A stretch of 64,000 nucleotides of DNA, from positions 23,112,672 to 23,176,671 of the forward strand of contig OY986972.1 in NCBI GenBank assembly GCA_963920575.1, in the 5' to 3' direction. The translations under genes and the position numbers were made by a program. The stretch is from Narthecium ossifragum (Eukaryota > Streptophyta > Magnoliopsida > Dioscoreales > Nartheciaceae). Of this stretch, positions 61,527 through 64,000 are shown in pieces; position 1 is the stretch's first letter; the number at the start of each line of letters is the position of its first letter. The notes beneath the pieces were generated by a model. It saw only the letters and a list, made by a program, of their open reading frames with translations. It had not been told where the DNA came from and searched no databases.

Positions 61527-62639
61527 TCAACACCAGCTGAAGTTTATCGACTTCCCCATTTGCTGAGAAACTAGTTAGTGACTTCCACTATATCTCGACA
61601 ATAGTGGGTCATTTGTCTGTTTTACCGTCTCAAACATCTTTATATTTACTTGCTTATCTATACTCTACTTGAAAATTTTGAAACTGCTATCATCATTTTC
61701 TAATCAAGTTTGATCAATTTGACAAGTGTTATAATCCTCAGAGCTGTCTGCTATTCAGCATTACCTTATTTTTTACGCATGCGTTTAGTGTGAACTTGGT
61801 CAATCCTTTTTCTAATCTATATGAACTGCTCTGTTTATCTTTCCTGGACAACTTCGGTTTTTGTAAGAAATTCTACTTTTACGAAACTGAGTCCAGTTTT
61901 GGGATACTTCCAGTAAGTGCAACTCATTTGGATTAGCTTAAGTGAGCTCCTCTTTAGTAAATGTGAACAGCTATCCAGCATCTCATGAATATGTATTTCT
62001 TCTTTCGTATCAGAATTATATCCCAAGTTCCTAAAAAATTTCTTGGTCGATAAAGAAAACTAATTTTTAGTTTCCCAAGATTGGGTATTCAAGAAGGAAC
62101 GGGTGAGAGGCCGTGAATCAAAGTGGGCTTCAGAAATATAAAGCAAAATCAGCCCATGCAGTCAAAAATGTTAGGTTGGAATTGTTCCTAGGGTTCATTG
62201 TCAAAAATTTTTTATCATTTTTTCATGTCAAATCATTGGAGAGCTTTAGTATGAATTAGGATTCTTTATAATCTAGAAATAACAGGGTTTTATAAAACTT
62301 GTATAACGTTTTCTGGGAAGTTGGCAGTCATTGAACAATTCTTTACTCCTTAACAAAAAAAGAATTCTGGTGCAAGTTAAGCAATCCATTGAAATCATCT
62401 AGTTTTTCTCAACAAGAAGGTTTCTTTATTGTTGCATATTTTCAAAGTTGAAGAGGCCTATTATATTCTGACAATATAGAAGTTAATAAGTGATTTGCAG
62501 TATAGAAACCTTTAAACGCTGTTCTCTAGAATTTTAGAATATTAGTTCCTTATTGTTCATGTGGCAGTAGATTGAATCCTTCCTGTTTAAATTTAAAACA
62601 AACCTATTCAAAACTGAAACTTTTCACTTTTCTCATCTA
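61527..62639. other. 3' flank and gene-free DNA
   Basis: AT-rich. No coding frame or clear repeat recognised. Confidence 0.45.
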
Positions 62640-62720
62640 TTTTATGCAGATGGCTCTTTGGTTTTCACCAAGGCGCGATGCATAGAAGCAAGGAAAAACC
62701 AAACAGTCATCTGCATAAAA
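62640..62720. mobile_element. Short 81-bp inverted-repeat element
   Basis: TTTTATGCAGATGGCTCTTT at the left faces TTTTATGCAGATGACTGTTT read from the right, about 26 bp with two mismatches, around a 28-bp centre. The size and structure fit a very small MITE or a hairpin-forming RNA. There is no coding content. Confidence 0.6.
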
Positions 62721-64000
62721 GCTGAAAGCCTGTATCCAGATGGTTGATTTGGTTCCAATAAAAATCATTGAAAATAAGTAGGCATGGAGAACTGATCATT
62801 CTAAGTATGTAGGCTTGACTCGATGATAAAATCTGAATTTTTTTTGTAGATTTAACATCTTAGGAGACATCTTTTGAAGATTTTTGGCAATTGAAAATAT
62901 GAAAAGAAAACAAGATATTCAGAATTTCCACCCTTTGTCTGAAACAAAGGACCCTAATTTTTACAGAATTGAAATAAGAGAATGTCTTGAAGATTTCACC
63001 TCCTGTTATTGTTACTATTGAGAAAATAACTTAATTGCTAGTCTAACTAGTTCTCTTTCTCAAGCTTGTCTTCTTCTTAACAACATAACCATCAAAAGCA
63101 GGATTGAATGGCCCTTCTATATGACATCTCACATTGTTCTAAGAAGAAAAACGAAAACAAATTTACAACCATCAAAGTATATACCTTATTGTTGTCTCTT
63201 TTATGTTTCTTTTCGTGCACTTCTTGGGGTCGAATCCCCATCTAGAAGGATTTCTGGTAAGAGGGCGAATTGATCGCTGATGTATAGTCTAACAAGCCCC
63301 CGAGCAGACTTGATGGAGACAAAGGTTCAATCTCGGAACCTTTGCTCTAATATCATGTTACTTCATTAGTTGTCCCAAAAGCTCAAGCCAATAGGAACAT
63401 GATGAATTTAATCACTTAAATTATACTTGTACAAGTTATAAGAAATTTGTCCACGCGTCTTGAGAGCGTTGCAGATCTAAATCAAGACTAAAGGCTTCAT
63501 TATAAACACATATATCTTTTGTGAAAAAAGGAACAGACCATATGCCTATGTAGTTTGAGATGAGAGGTCACACTTTAATGAGCCTTTCTGTGGGCTAAAG
63601 TTCTCCAGAAAAAGCTATATGCCACAACAAGAAGATTCTACTTGCCAAAAGTCCTTTTTGTTTGGTGCCACTCAATTTTTACCGACTTGTTATCTTGTTC
63701 TTTTTCCCAATAATATACTCTTTTGGAGATGGACAACTCTTAGCTCTCTCTTTTTAAAGTAGGTTTGTTGTCCTCCAATTCAGATGTCATACTCCATTAC
63801 AGGCATCCATATGCTCATCTGTTTGTTTTGTTGATGTGGGTGGGGAGAGCCACCATCTCTCTTTTGATCACTAAGTTGGCAGTCACTCTCAATATTATCT
63901 TTATAAGTATTATTACTTTTGTTAATGCACAGCAGTTAGGTATTCTGCCATATGGTGTGATCTCAGCTTCAACTTGAAGATAAGACATGGTGTTATAAAG
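62721..64000. other. Gene-free end of window with a retroelement-like remnant
   Basis: Around 63240-63480, GCTCTAATATCATGTTA resembles the complement of the initiator-Met primer-binding site (TGGTATCAGAGC) of Copia elements. It is followed by LTR-like sequence, which suggests a decayed minus-strand Copia fragment. A GGGGTCGAATCCCC stem at 63225 looks like a tRNA T-arm, but no tRNA body surrounds it. Confidence 0.35.

Noticed and set aside
63200..63260. A tRNA gene around GGGGTCGAATCCCC
   Set aside because: The T-arm-like stem has no acceptor, D or anticodon arms around it.

Overview
This is nuclear DNA from a flowering plant. The genes are spliced, with GT-AG introns and one GC-AG intron, and belong to plant families: an L-type lectin receptor kinase, a phospholipase A I of the LRR/armadillo/patatin type, a PLS-class PPR protein and a clade III glutamate receptor-like channel. 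The intergenic DNA is dense with plant transposons (LINE, solo LTRs, a Cassandra TRIM, MULE, hAT and Harbinger MITEs). The species cannot be fixed from sequence alone. A non-grass monocot is possible, but this is a weak guess.

Layout. Positions 1-23,000 are an accessory region. Three copies of one lectin receptor kinase are scattered there: a copy with a premature stop at the left edge, an intact intronless gene at 13210-15204, and a truncated, internally deleted copy at 21348-22056. A broken two-pore K+ channel gene lies at 1712-2602. A nearly full-length LINE lies at 3460-12806 with a 16-bp target duplication. It inserted into an older LINE and was later hit by two LTR retrotransposons that now remain as LTRs: a probable Copia-type LTR in ORF1, and a 2.45-kb Gypsy-type solo LTR in the RNase H domain with a perfect 5-bp duplication. 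Another probable solo LTR (15668-17986) and a decayed LINE tail (22540-23022) follow.

Positions 23,200-61,500 are the gene-bearing part. On the minus strand, from right to left in coordinates, are an intronless PPR gene (44363-46762), an N6-methyl-AMP deaminase gene (39362-42871, 11 exons), succinate dehydrogenase subunit 3 (33415-34238 plus a likely upstream exon near 36000) and phospholipase A I (23214-32425, 18 exons, 1319 residues as spliced here). On the plus strand are a GLR3-type glutamate receptor channel (52295-57131, 6 exons, 925 residues) and a TMEM97/EXPERA-domain membrane protein (58111-61526, 2 exons). The last 2.4 kb shows no gene.

These are independent housekeeping and signalling genes, not a pathway cluster. 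I found no new multi-gene system. The most notable non-gene signal is a set of palindromic GATCGATC clusters carried by several unrelated LTR families. Next come the reconstructable nested insertion history of the LINE, a 5S rRNA-bearing Cassandra solo LTR, and a MULE carrying three internal repeats. Exon boundaries were read by eye from splice signals, reading frame and remembered family sequence; no alignment was run.
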